This document shows positions 42,589 to 50,854 of a stretch of 64,000 nt of DNA, piece after piece. This stretch comes from Ruania albidiflava DSM 18029 (GTDB lineage Bacteria; Actinomycetota; Actinomycetes; Actinomycetales; Beutenbergiaceae): the NCBI RefSeq assembly GCF_000421225.1, contig NZ_ATWL01000006.1:1-64000 (forward strand), written 5' to 3'. How positions within the stretch are numbered: the first letter of the stretch is position 1; the number at the start of each line of letters is the position of its first letter. The notes beneath the pieces are model-generated. The model searched no databases, was not told the DNA's origin, and saw nothing but the letters and a program-made list of their open reading frames with translations. The translations under genes and the position numbers were made by a program.

Positions 42589-43575
42589 CTACAGCTCCAC
42601 CACGCCGCGAGGTTCCACCTGTACCCGTACCGGGCTCCCGGCGTCCAGGCAGGTCGCCCCGTCAGCAGTCGCGGTCTGCTCCCCCCACCCGGGGATCGCC
42701 ACCCGGGCGGTGGTACGCCCCCGCGCGAAGCCGACCGAGACCACGGTGCCCTGGAGGAGGTGGCTGTCTGGATCGATGTGACCTGCGCCGTCGTCCTCGA
42801 CGAGCGGTGCCACGGTGAGCGCGTGCGGGCTGATCGCGAGGGTCCGTCCCGCCTCCTGCACCACCCAGTAGCCGAGGAACCGGGCAGCCTCGGCATCGAC
42901 CGGGTGGGCCCACAGCTCGGCGGGGGTGCCGGTCTGCACGATCTGCCCGGTGCGCATCAGCGCCACCCGGTCGGCCACGGTGAACGCCTCGTCGTGGTCG
43001 TGGGTCACGTACAGCGCCGTGGTGCCGGCAGCCCGGAGGATGTCGTGCAGCTCGGTGGCCAAGTGTTCGCGCAGCGCCCGGTCCAGCGCGGAGAGCGGCT
43101 CGTCCAGGAGCAGCAGCCGGGGGCGGGGGGCGAGCGCCCGGGCGAGAGCCACCCGCTGCTGCTCACCACCGGAGAGTGCGGTGATCGGACGGGTGGCGTA
43201 GTCGGCCAGCCCCACCAGGTCCAGCAGCTCGGCGACCCGCTCCCGCTGAGCTGCGCGTGGCATGCCGGCCATCTGCAGCCCGTAGACCACGTTCCCGGCG
43301 ACGTCCCGGTGCGGGAAGAGCTGCCCGTCCTGGAACATCAGCCCGAAGCCGCGCCGATGCACCGGCACCCCGGTCATGTCCGCACCGTCCCAGGTGAGCT
43401 CGCCTGCAGCGAGCGGCTCCAGCCCGGCCACCGCCCGCAGCAGCGAGGACTTCCCGCACCCGGAGGGCCCCAGCAGGGCGACCACCTCGCCCCGGCGCAC
43501 CCGTAGGTCCACCCCGGCGACCGCCGTCGTCGATCCGTACCGGACCACCCCGCCGCGCAGCTGCAGACCGTCCAC
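42589..43575 (-). CDS. thiQ: Thiamine-type ABC transporter ATPase
   Basis: 328 residues. Walker A GPSGCGKSSLLR, Q-loop LMFQDGQLFPHRDVAGNVVYGL, signature LSGGEQQRVALARAL, Walker B LLLLDEPLSALDRALRE, switch YVTHDHDEAFTVADRV. An extra C-terminal ~90 residues contain ILLQGTVVSVGFARGRTTARVAI-like TOBE strands, as in iron/thiamine importers. GTG at 43575 has AGGAG six bases upstream. Functionally it should pair with ThiP/ThiB encoded ~1 kb upstream, although a flavin oxidoreductase gene on the opposite strand lies between. Iron(III) transport is the alternative, but the TPP riboswitch before thiB favours thiamine. Confidence 0.82.
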   Translation of the reverse strand: MDGLQLRGGVVRYGSTTAVAGVDLRVRRGEVVALLGPSGCGKSSLLRAVAGLEPLAAGELTWDGADMTGVPVHRRGFGLMFQDGQLFPHRDVAGNVVYGLQMAGMPRAAQRERVAELLDLVGLADYATRPITALSGGEQQRVALARALAPRPRLLLLDEPLSALDRALREHLATELHDILRAAGTTALYVTHDHDEAFTVADRVALMRTGQIVQTGTPAELWAHPVDAEAARFLGYWVVQEAGRTLAISPHALTVAPLVEDDGAGHIDPDSHLLQGTVVSVGFARGRTTARVAIPGWGEQTATADGATCLDAGSPVRVQVEPRGVVEL

Positions 43576-43612
43576 ATCAGCTCCTGTCCTCGGTGTCGAT
43601 GCTAGGCGTGGC

Positions 43613-43618
43613 TACGCT
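43613..43618 (+). promoter_or_regulatory. -10 box giving a probable leaderless start
   Basis: TACGCT lies six bases before the ATG at 43625 and no ribosome site is present. The transcript of the flavin oxidoreductase likely begins at its start codon. Confidence 0.45.
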
Positions 43619-43624
43619 GGCGCC

Positions 43625-44548
43625 ATGTCTGCGCTCCGCCCGGTCCCTGCCCGCGACGTGCGCATCGGTGTGTGCCTGCTGCCGGAACGGCCCTGGCGGG
43701 AGGCCGCCGACCTGTGGCGCCGGGTGGAGGACCTCGGCGCCGTGCACGCCTGGACCTATGACCACCTGGTCTGGGGCGGGCTGCCGGACTCCCCCTGGTA
43801 CGCCACGATGCCCACGCTGGCGGCAGCGGCGCTGGTCACCGAGCGCATCGGCCTGGGCACGTTCGTCGCCTCGCCGAACTTCCGCCATCCGGCGCTGCTG
43901 GCCAAGGACGCGGTCACCCTGGACGACCTCTCCGACGGCCGGCTGCTGCTCGGGCTCGGCGCCGGCGGGGACCTGGACAGCCGGCTGCTCGGGGTCGAGC
44001 ACACCCGTGCCGAACGCACCCGCCGGTTCGCCGAGATGGTCACGCTGACCGACCAGCTGCTCACTGCGGACCGGGTCGACCACGAGGGTGAGTTCTTCGC
44101 CGCCCAGGGCGCCCGGGCGCTGCCCCGGTGCGTGCAGCGGCCGCGGGTGCCGTTCGTGATCGCCGCCAACGGGCCGAGAGCCATGGCGCTGGCCGCCAGC
44201 CACGGGCAGGGCTGGCTGACCACCGGACCGTCGGCCGGTCCGGCGCCGACCGGAGCCGAGGACCCCTCGGCGGCCCGTGCGCAGGTCGCCACCTGGTGGC
44301 GCGGGGTCGCCGACCTCGCCAAGCGGATGGACACCGCGGAGGCTGCCCGGGGCGAGGCGCACCCACCGTTGCGCCGGTACCTGTCCGTGGATGCGGCCGG
44401 ACCGGCGGCGCTGAGCAGCCGCACCTTCGCCGAGGAGCAGGTGGGCCGGGCCGCTGAGCTGGGGTTCACCGACGTGGTGGTGCACTGGCCGCGCGCTGAG
44501 GCCCCCTACCGCGGTTCGGTGGCGGTGCTGGAGCACCTGCTGGGCTGA
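43625..44548 (+). CDS. LLM-class flavin-dependent oxidoreductase
   Basis: 307 residues of the bacterial luciferase-like (LLM) fold. Landmarks: RIGVCLLPERPWREAADLWRRVEDLGAVHAWTYDHLVWGG, LAAAALVTERIGLGTFVASPNFRHPALLAKDAVTLDDLSDGRLLLGLGAGG, then PFVIAANGPRAMALAASHGQGWLTTG. The HPALLAKD...L(S)DGR..LGLG..G block is typical of F420- or FMN-dependent members in actinobacteria. The cofactor and substrate are not determinable. It is transcribed opposite to, and inserted between, thiP and thiQ. Confidence 0.9.
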   Translation: MSALRPVPARDVRIGVCLLPERPWREAADLWRRVEDLGAVHAWTYDHLVWGGLPDSPWYATMPTLAAAALVTERIGLGTFVASPNFRHPALLAKDAVTLDDLSDGRLLLGLGAGGDLDSRLLGVEHTRAERTRRFAEMVTLTDQLLTADRVDHEGEFFAAQGARALPRCVQRPRVPFVIAANGPRAMALAASHGQGWLTTGPSAGPAPTGAEDPSAARAQVATWWRGVADLAKRMDTAEAARGEAHPPLRRYLSVDAAGPAALSSRTFAEEQVGRAAELGFTDVVVHWPRAEAPYRGSVAVLEHLLG

Positions 44549-44573
44549 CCACCACGCCTGCAGCGCACGCCGC

Positions 44574-46235
44574 TCAGATCTCACCGGCGTGCTCCCCGCG
44601 CAGGCGTTCGGCCAGGCCCATCACCGTGGCGGTGAGCAGCGCGAGCACCACCGCCGCGGCCAGCGCCATCCCCTGGTTCAGCGCGCCCGGCTGGCCGATC
44701 AGCCGGAACACCACCACCGGCAGCGTGGGCCGGTCCGGGCGGGAGAGGAAGCTGGTGGCGCCGAACTCCCCGAGCGAGACCGCGAACGCGAACCCGATCG
44801 CCAGCCCCAGGGAACGCACCAGGTAGGGGCCGTCCACGGTGAGCAGCACCCGTAGCGGGGTGGCGCCGAGCACGGCGGCCACCTGCCGCTGGCGCGGGTC
44901 GATCGCACGCAGCACCGGCAGCACGGTGCGCACCACCAGCGGCAGGGCCACGATCGCCTGCGCGATCGGGATGAGCACCGGGGAGGAGCGCAGGTCCAGC
45001 GGCGGGTGGTTCAGCGCGATGAGGAATCCGAAGCCGACGGTCACCGCGGAGACGCCCAGCGGCAGCATCACCGCCCCGTCCAACCAGGCGACCGCCCGGC
45101 GCCCGGCGGCACTCCGCGGCCGGCGGGAGACCACCAGGGCCACCAGCACCCCCATCAGCACTGCGAGCGTGGTGGCGTCCACCGCGATCCGCAGCGAGTT
45201 CGCCGCCGCCTGCCACACGGTCACGGTGAGCGCGTTGTCGCCGCCGGTGCTGCCCAGTGCCCAGTAGTTGTCCAGCCCCCAGCCGTCCGGGGTGCGCAGC
45301 GAGCGGAGCAGCAGGGTGAGCATCGGGGCGAGCAGCAGAACCCCGGCCACGACGGCGGTCACCACAGCGGGCAGCAGGTCGCTGCCGGGGCGCCCGCGCC
45401 GGGTCAGCTGCAGCGGGGCGGTCCGTGCCGGGCTGCCGTGCAAGGTCAGCGCCCGCTCCCGGCGCGCCCGGGTGCGGGAGAACACCGCGAGCGCGGCCAC
45501 CACCACCACGAGCTGCACCACCGACAGCACCGAGGCGGCGCGCAGGTTGAGGAACTGGGTGGTCTGGATCCAGATCTCGGTCTCCACGGTGCCGAACTGC
45601 AGCCCGCCGAGCACCAGCACCACCCCGAACGCGGTGGCGCAGAACAGGAACACCACCGAGGCGGCCGAGGCGATCGCCGGGCCCAGCGCGGGCAGCGTCA
45701 CGGTGAGGAAGGCCCGCGCCGGAGAGGCACCCAGCGCCCGGGCCGCCTGCGCGGTGCGCGGATCCAGCCGCTCCCAGAGGCCGCCGACAGTGCGCACCAC
45801 CACCGCGTAGTTGAAGAACACCAGGGCGAGCACGATCGCGGTGAACGTGCCGTCCAGGCCGAGGAAGCCCAGCGGCCCGGAGGAGGCCAGCAGCGACCGG
45901 AACGCCACCCCGACCACCACAGTGGGCAGCACGAACGGCACGGTCACCAGCGCCCGCACCAGGGTGCGACCGGGGAAGCTGCGGCAGTACAGCACATAGG
46001 CCCCGGGCACGCCGAGGAGCACAGCGCCGAGCGTGCCGAGGATCGCCTGGGCGAAGGTGAGCCCGATGATCCGCCAGGTGCGGCTGCTGCTGAACACCTC
46101 CGCCACCCCGCCCAGGTCCAGGGCGCCGTCGGTGATGAATCCGCGGGCCACCAGCGCCGCCACCGGGTAGGCGAAGAAGATCGCCAGGAACGCCAGCGGC
46201 ACGGCGGCGGCGACCACCACGCCCGCGGTCCCCAC
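44574..46235 (-). CDS. thiP: Thiamine-type ABC permease, two fused halves
   Basis: 553 residues with about 12 helices in two homologous BPD_transp_1 halves. EAA-type loops: LDPRTAQAARALGASPARAFLTVTLPAL in the first half and IDPRQRQVAAVLGATPLRVLLTVDGPYL in the second. ThiP/FbpB-type architecture. The start is put at GTG 46235, which has GAGG seven bases upstream and directly precedes the first helix (GTAGVVVAAAVPLAFLAIFFAYPVAAL). Upstream frame codons would run through a perfect palindrome at 46259-46314 and are unlikely to be coding. Downstream of thiB on the same strand. Confidence 0.85.
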   Translation of the reverse strand: MGTAGVVVAAAVPLAFLAIFFAYPVAALVARGFITDGALDLGGVAEVFSSSRTWRIIGLTFAQAILGTLGAVLLGVPGAYVLYCRSFPGRTLVRALVTVPFVLPTVVVGVAFRSLLASSGPLGFLGLDGTFTAIVLALVFFNYAVVVRTVGGLWERLDPRTAQAARALGASPARAFLTVTLPALGPAIASAASVVFLFCATAFGVVLVLGGLQFGTVETEIWIQTTQFLNLRAASVLSVVQLVVVVAALAVFSRTRARRERALTLHGSPARTAPLQLTRRGRPGSDLLPAVVTAVVAGVLLLAPMLTLLLRSLRTPDGWGLDNYWALGSTGGDNALTVTVWQAAANSLRIAVDATTLAVLMGVLVALVVSRRPRSAAGRRAVAWLDGAVMLPLGVSAVTVGFGFLIALNHPPLDLRSSPVLIPIAQAIVALPLVVRTVLPVLRAIDPRQRQVAAVLGATPLRVLLTVDGPYLVRSLGLAIGFAFAVSLGEFGATSFLSRPDRPTLPVVVFRLIGQPGALNQGMALAAAVVLALLTATVMGLAERLRGEHAGEI

Positions 46236-46249
46236 CCAGCCGCCTCGGT

Positions 46250-46319
46250 CCTGCCCGCCGGGGGTGTGGTTGACGTCGGTTATGGGTCGATAACCGACGT
46301 CAACCACACCCCCGGCAGG
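46250..46319. repeat. Perfect 24-bp palindrome between thiB and thiP
   Basis: Arms 46259-46282 and 46291-46314 are exact inverted copies (24 bases each) around an 8-base loop. Five more bases outside (46250-46254 and 46315-46319) pair again across a 4-base bulge on one side. Such a stem is very stable as RNA. It may trim or pause thiBP transcripts so that the binding protein is made in excess, or be an inserted palindromic element. Confidence 0.75.
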
Positions 46320-46366
46320 AGGGCGGGCCGCGCGTTCGGGGCCGGTGCGGACGGTCGGCACCGTGG

Positions 46367-47461
46367 CTAGCCGATCACGGTCTGCGTCCACTGCTCGATC
46401 CACTCGTCGCGGTGGCTGTTGATGTCCTCGATGCTCACCGTGAACGGATCGTCGGCCAGCGGCGCGAACTGGGTCCAGGACTCCGGCAGGTCGATCGCCT
46501 CGTTCACCGGGTACATGAACATCTGCTCGGGGATGTCGGCCTGCACCTCGTCGGAGAGCAGGAAGTCGATGAACGCCTGCGCGCCCTCGGAGTTGTCCGC
46601 ACCGGCGAGCACCCCGGCGTACTCCACCTGCCGGAAGCAGGTGTTCAGCAGCGCCCCGGTGGGGACCTCGTCGTCGTCCTCGTCCACCTCGAAGGCCGGG
46701 GAGGTGGAGTAGGACAGCACGATCGGCCGGTCGCCCTCACCGGTGGAACCGGAGAAGTCCACCGAGTAGGCGTCCGACCAGCCGTCCACCACCTTCAGGC
46801 CGTTGTCGGCGAGCTGCTGCCAGTAGTCCACCCAGCCGTCCTCACCGTAGGCACCGACGGTGGCCAGCAGGAACGCCAGCCCGGGTGAGGAGGTGGCCGG
46901 GTTGGTCACCACCACCAGGTCCTGGTACTCCTCCTCGAGCAGGTCGTCCAGCGTCTCCGGCTCGGCCACGTCGTGCTCGGTGAACCACTCGTGGTCCACG
47001 TTCAGGCACACGTCGCCCATGTCGATCGGGGTGAGCGACCCGGCGTCGTCGGCGAGGTACTGCTCGGCGCCGGCCGGCAGGTCAGCGGAGGTGTACGGCT
47101 CGAACACACCCTCGGCGATCCCGCGACCGGCGAAGGAGTTGTCCACCCCGTAGGCCACGTCCCCGAGCGGAGAGTCCTTGGTGAGGATGAGCTGGTTCAC
47201 CAGCTCACCACCATCACCCGGGGCACTGAGCTCCACGGTGTAGCCGGTGTCGTCCTCGAAGTCTGCGACCAGGTCCTCGGACAGGGCGAAGGAGTCGTGC
47301 GTGACCACGCGCAGCACTCCCGGGTCGTCGCCGTCCTCGTCGCCACCTTCACCTGAGCTCTGGCCGATCAGCGAGCAGCCGGTCATCGCCAGCACGACGG
47401 CGGTGCCCACCATGGCCGGGACGGCTCGCCGGGACCGGGCGGTGCTTCTGGTGCAGGTCAT
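46367..47461 (-). CDS. thiB: Thiamine-binding lipoprotein (ThiB-like)
   Basis: 364 residues. Signal peptide with lipobox MTGC, Cys at residue 29, an acidic linker (GEGGDEDGDDPG), then a type II binding-protein domain: LRVVTHDSFALSEDLVADFEDDTGYTVELSAPGDGGELVNQLILTKDSPLGDVAYGVDNSFAGRG, matching ThiB/TbpA. Further: PIDMGDVCLNVDHEWF and VVTNPATSSPGLAFLLATVGAYG. The ATG at 47461 has GAGGAGG four bases upstream, in a stem that can hide it. A TPP riboswitch lies 60 bases upstream, strongly supporting thiamine or its precursor as ligand. Confidence 0.92.
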   Translation of the reverse strand: MTCTRSTARSRRAVPAMVGTAVVLAMTGCSLIGQSSGEGGDEDGDDPGVLRVVTHDSFALSEDLVADFEDDTGYTVELSAPGDGGELVNQLILTKDSPLGDVAYGVDNSFAGRGIAEGVFEPYTSADLPAGAEQYLADDAGSLTPIDMGDVCLNVDHEWFTEHDVAEPETLDDLLEEEYQDLVVVTNPATSSPGLAFLLATVGAYGEDGWVDYWQQLADNGLKVVDGWSDAYSVDFSGSTGEGDRPIVLSYSTSPAFEVDEDDDEVPTGALLNTCFRQVEYAGVLAGADNSEGAQAFIDFLLSDEVQADIPEQMFMYPVNEAIDLPESWTQFAPLADDPFTVSIEDINSHRDEWIEQWTQTVIG

Positions 47462-47465
47462 GCAT

Positions 47466-47489
47466 CCTCCTCAACATCGATTGAGAAGG
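47466..47489 (-). promoter_or_regulatory. Hairpin sequestering the thiB Shine-Dalgarno
   Basis: In the minus-strand RNA, CCUUCUCAA can pair with UUGAGGAGG (nine pairs including one G.U) around a 6-base loop, burying the GAGGAGG ribosome site. It sits between the riboswitch and the start codon, so it is a likely translational expression platform. Confidence 0.6.
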
Positions 47490-47520
47490 GGTCCGTGGAA
47501 GTTCCACGTCGAGAGGTGCT

Positions 47521-47606
47521 CGACTCCCTTCGCCGGTGCTAACCGGAGCAGGTTCGAGGGTCTGCGGTTGGCCGCACTCTCAGCGCTCGCAGGCGCTCCC
47601 CTGTCG
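47521..47606 (-). ncRNA. TPP riboswitch (THI element)
   Basis: Minus-strand RNA contains the TPP aptamer landmarks in order: an AGGGGAGC side of P1/P2, GCUGAGAGUGCGGCC (pyrimidine sensor helix with CUGAGA), CCGCAGACCCUCGAACCUG, the GGUUAGCACC P5 stem and closing GCGAAGGGAG, with short outer pairing CGAC/GUCG. Spacing and core nucleotides fit the consensus well. It precedes thiB and should repress thiamine uptake when TPP is abundant. Confidence 0.93.
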
Positions 47607-47675
47607 TCTGCCACCACGGTACACCGCGGCTCGGGCAGGAGCGAACGAAGGTGACCTGGCTCACCGGTTGCCCGC

Positions 47676-50048
47676 TCAGCGGCCGGCGGCCTGCGCGGCC
47701 AGCACCACCCGCGGCACCTGCACCAGCTGTACCGAGTCGACCTGCACCCCGGCCGGCACGTCCCGCACCGACGGGTCCACCCACACCCCCGCCTCCGGAC
47801 GCCAGGGCAGCAGCTCGAGCACCAGACCGTGGCTGCGCACCTGCTCCAGGTGAGGGGTCAGGTCCACGTCCCAGTCCCGGCCGTGCCAGAAGTGGTCGCT
47901 GACCACCTCACCGTCGACCAGCGCCCGGCCCACGTCCCCGGTCCAGGTGATGCGCAGCAGCACCCGGTCGACGGCGGCGCTCACCTCTCCCGGCAGGTCC
48001 ACCTGGAGGCGGGTCGCACCGGAGAAGTCCTGCGGCATGCTCAACCGGTCCGCGGGCCCACCGCGTGCCGGTGCCGGCAGGTCAGCCAGCGGGGCATGCT
48101 CCTGCAGCGTGCGCACGCTCGCCGGCAGGGGCGCAGCGTCCGGGTCGTGCAGGGTCCAGGACCGCCAGCGGCTCTCGGCCGTGGGCTCAGCCTCGGCCAG
48201 CGCTGCCGTGCCGGGCCGGGCGGCCAGTGCTGCCGGTGCGGGCAGGATGCTCAGCCTGGAGCGCTCCTGCACCGGATGTGCCACCAGGTGGCCCTCGGGT
48301 GTGGTGTAGACCGGTGCCTCGGAGAGCACCAGGTGGTCCCGGCCGGCGAGCGGGAGCCGGTAGAGCCGGTTCGCGTTCTCTTCGTCCAGCACCAGCACGT
48401 CCACCCCAGGCAGCCCCACCACGGCCGCTGGCCCGGGCGCGCCGGCCAGAGCCAGGTGCGTACCGCCGTCGACCATCGTGGCCACCACGGGGCCGGAGAC
48501 CGGCACCGGGTCGCTGTCCGGGTGCTCCACCACGATCTGCACCGGGACCCCCGGTGTGGCGACGAGCACGACCAGGTCGCGACCGCCGTCGAGGGTGACC
48601 CGGGTGAGCAGCCCGGCGGTGGCGTGCCGCAGCACCAGCTGGTCGGAGAGCGGGTAGCGCAGCGGCCAGGCGACCGAGACCCCGGCGGGCACGTCCACCG
48701 GGGTGTGCGGCACGGTGACCGGGCCACCATCCAGCTCCACGGTCAGCTGCACCTGCGGCTGGGCCGGCAGCGGGCGACGGGCGGGCTGGTAGGTGGTCAG
48801 GAACAGGTAGCCGCGCTGCCCGTCGGAGCGCACTGCCCAGCGCAGCGCACCGGGATCGTCGCTGGGCGGCGCCGGGCGGGAGGGCATCGTGGCGAGCGCC
48901 GCGCCGTCGGTGGCCAGCCACAGGTGCTGGCGGCGGAGCAGGTGGTGGTGCTCGCGGACCTGACCGTGCTCGCCGAGCGGGGCGTGGAAGTCATAGCTCC
49001 GGGTGGGCACGTCGTTCGGGTAGCCGGTGGCCTGGGACTCCTGCTCGGTGCCGTGCGGGCCGACGCGCTGGGTGCCGCCGGCGTACATGTAGTAGCCCTG
49101 CCAGACCGATCCGCTGCCGATCTTCGCCAGGGCGAGCGCGGCGACGTCCTGGGCGGTGACCAGCGGCCGGCGGTGGTAGGCCACGTGCATCCCGCCGCCG
49201 AGCTCGCAGGTGACGAACGGGGTGGGCTGCGGTGCAGCAGGGGTGGCGGGCGCGGGCGCCGCCGTGCCCTGGCCGGTGCCGAACACCTCCCGGACATCGG
49301 CGCCGACGGTCAGGTCGTCGCGGACTTCCTGGTAGTCGAAGTGGGCGGCGGCGAAGTCCGGCCAGTCCTCGTCGTCGGCCCAGAAGCCGTCGGCGTAGGC
49401 GCTGTAGACCGGCAGCAGCGTGGCCGGCACCTGGGCGCCGCCCCAACCGGTGGCGGTCCAGATCGGCAGCTGCAGCCCTGCCTGTTCGGCGAGGGTGCGC
49501 AGCGTGGCCAGGTGCTCGGGCTGGTCGTAGAGCTCGTTCTCCACCTGGGCGCCGACCACGGGGCCGCCGTCGGCGTGGGTGAGGCCGGCCAGCTGGGCGG
49601 CGATCTGCTCGTAGAGGCGGCGGACCAGGTCCAGGTAGGCGGGATCGTTGCGGCGGGTGGGCTGGCCGCTGGTAGCCACCCAGTCCGGAAATCCGCCGTA
49701 CCGGGCCTCACCGTGCGCCCACGGTCCGAGCCGCACCACCACGTCCAGCCCGTGCTGGCCGGCGAGCTCGACGAACGCGCGCAGGTCCCGGTTGCCGTCC
49801 CAGCGGAACTGGCCGGGCTGCGGCTCGTGCGCCTGCCAGAACACGTAGCAGGCCACGGAGGTGAGCCCGCCGGCGCGCGCGTGCCCGAGCACCTCGGGCC
49901 AGCGGTCGCGCGGCAGCCGAGCGTAGTGGATCTCTCCGGTGACCGGGAACCAGGGGCTACCGTCCCGGACCAGCCAGCGTCCGTTGCTCTCGATCCGGGC
50001 GCTGCTCGTGGTCGCAGCCGGTGCGGACGGGGATGAGGAGGTGGGCAC
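47676..50048 (-). CDS. GH35-type beta-galactosidase-like glycosidase
   Basis: 790 residues. The N-terminal TIM barrel follows the GH35 pattern: GEIHYARLPRDRWPEVLGHARAGGLTSVACYVFWQAHEPQPGQF, with acid/base Glu in GAQVENEL and the nucleophile Glu in FVTCELGGGMHVAYHRR. C-terminal beta domains follow, with VLLRITWTGDVGRALVDGEVVSDHFWHGRDWDVDL resembling jelly-roll units. No signal peptide, so cytosolic. The start is uncertain: GTG 50048 is used, with TACGGT as a close -10 suggesting a leaderless message; ATG 50084 would add 12 residues. The substrate may be beta-galactosides; specificity unproven. Confidence 0.87.
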   Translation of the reverse strand: MPTSSSPSAPAATTSSARIESNGRWLVRDGSPWFPVTGEIHYARLPRDRWPEVLGHARAGGLTSVACYVFWQAHEPQPGQFRWDGNRDLRAFVELAGQHGLDVVVRLGPWAHGEARYGGFPDWVATSGQPTRRNDPAYLDLVRRLYEQIAAQLAGLTHADGGPVVGAQVENELYDQPEHLATLRTLAEQAGLQLPIWTATGWGGAQVPATLLPVYSAYADGFWADDEDWPDFAAAHFDYQEVRDDLTVGADVREVFGTGQGTAAPAPATPAAPQPTPFVTCELGGGMHVAYHRRPLVTAQDVAALALAKIGSGSVWQGYYMYAGGTQRVGPHGTEQESQATGYPNDVPTRSYDFHAPLGEHGQVREHHHLLRRQHLWLATDGAALATMPSRPAPPSDDPGALRWAVRSDGQRGYLFLTTYQPARRPLPAQPQVQLTVELDGGPVTVPHTPVDVPAGVSVAWPLRYPLSDQLVLRHATAGLLTRVTLDGGRDLVVLVATPGVPVQIVVEHPDSDPVPVSGPVVATMVDGGTHLALAGAPGPAAVVGLPGVDVLVLDEENANRLYRLPLAGRDHLVLSEAPVYTTPEGHLVAHPVQERSRLSILPAPAALAARPGTAALAEAEPTAESRWRSWTLHDPDAAPLPASVRTLQEHAPLADLPAPARGGPADRLSMPQDFSGATRLQVDLPGEVSAAVDRVLLRITWTGDVGRALVDGEVVSDHFWHGRDWDVDLTPHLEQVRSHGLVLELLPWRPEAGVWVDPSVRDVPAGVQVDSVQLVQVPRVVLAAQAAGR

Positions 50049-50157
50049 CCGGCGACCGTAACCCGCCCAGCGGGCGGCGGCCATGGTCGTTCCGACGATG
50101 GTGCTGGACGACTCGCTGGTCGATAGGGTGGCCACGGAACACGATCAAGGAGTCCGC

Positions 50158-50421
50158 ATGAACGTGCAGAAGCTGGTCACCACAGTGGCGGCGATCGCCG
50201 CCGGATTTGCTGCGAACAAGCTGCTCGCCGCCGGGTGGAAGGCCGCGACCGGGCACGAGCCGCCGACCGGTGACCCCGACGATGGCGAGATCAGCATCGG
50301 TGAGCTGGTGGTGTTCGCCGCGGTGAGCGGTGCCGTGGTCGCCTTCGCCCGCGCGTTCGCCACCCGCGGTGCTGCGAAGTGGATGGCCAGCGGGGACAAG
50401 CCCGCGATCGAGAAGGAGTAG
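50158..50421 (+). CDS. DUF4235 small membrane protein
   Basis: 87 residues. MNVQKLVTTVAAIAAGFAANKLLAAGWKAATGHEPP, then GELVVFAAVSGAVVAFARAFATRGAAKW, the DUF4235 pattern with two hydrophobic segments. Function unknown. ATG at 50158 has AAGGAG spaced for initiation. Divergent from the GH35 gene and convergent with mnhG across a palindromic terminator. Confidence 0.85.
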   Translation: MNVQKLVTTVAAIAAGFAANKLLAAGWKAATGHEPPTGDPDDGEISIGELVVFAAVSGAVVAFARAFATRGAAKWMASGDKPAIEKE

Positions 50422-50440
50422 CCCGTAACGTCAATAGAAG

Positions 50441-50458
50441 GCGGGCACCGGTGCCCGC
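50441..50458. terminator. Palindromic terminator-like hairpin between convergent genes
   Basis: gcgggcaccggtgcccgc, a perfect 18-base palindrome between the DUF4235 stop (50421) and the mnhG stop (50492). It could terminate both converging transcripts. T-tracts are absent, as usual in very GC-rich genomes. Confidence 0.55.
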
Positions 50459-50491
50459 TCTGGCTTGACCTTGTGGGTAGGACCGGCGGGG

Positions 50492-50854
50492 TCAGGACTC
50501 CTGCTCCGCCTCCTCCCGCGCCCGCTGGAGGTCCTCTGTGAGCTCGTCGGTGACCAGGTGCTCCGGGTCGACCTTGCGGGTGCGGTAGCCGGCCCGGCCG
50601 ACCATGTGTGCCGAGACCGGGGCGGTGATCAGCTGGAACATCACCACCAGGGTGAGCTTCCAGGTGATCTGGCTGGAGCCGAGGCTGATCGCCAGCCCGC
50701 CCATCATCAGCAGCAGCCCGAGCACCTGCGGTTTGGTGGCCGCGTGCATCCGGGAGAGCAGGTCCGGGAACCGGGCCACCCCGACAGCGGCGACGAAGGT
50801 CAGCGCCGACCCGCTGATCAGCAGCACGGCGGAGAGGATCTCGGCGACGGTCAC
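50492..50854 (-). CDS. mnhG: Mrp Na+/H+ antiporter subunit G
   Basis: 120 residues, three helices. AEILSAVLLISGSALTFVAAVGVARFPDLLSRMHAATKPQVLGLLLMM is the MnhG/PhaG signature, followed by FQLITAPVSAHMVGRAGYR and an acidic tail. Last gene of the antiporter operon; its start overlaps the mnhF stop (GTGA/ATGA-type overlap of four bases). Part of the membrane complex exchanging Na+ (or K+) for H+. Confidence 0.92.
   Translation of the reverse strand: MTVAEILSAVLLISGSALTFVAAVGVARFPDLLSRMHAATKPQVLGLLLMMGGLAISLGSSQITWKLTLVVMFQLITAPVSAHMVGRAGYRTRKVDPEHLVTDELTEDLQRAREEAEQES

Noticed and set aside
47676-50048. GH35 enzyme as part of the glycan operon
   Set aside because: It lies 27 kb away, is cytosolic by prediction, and stands alone beside the thiamine and Mrp genes.
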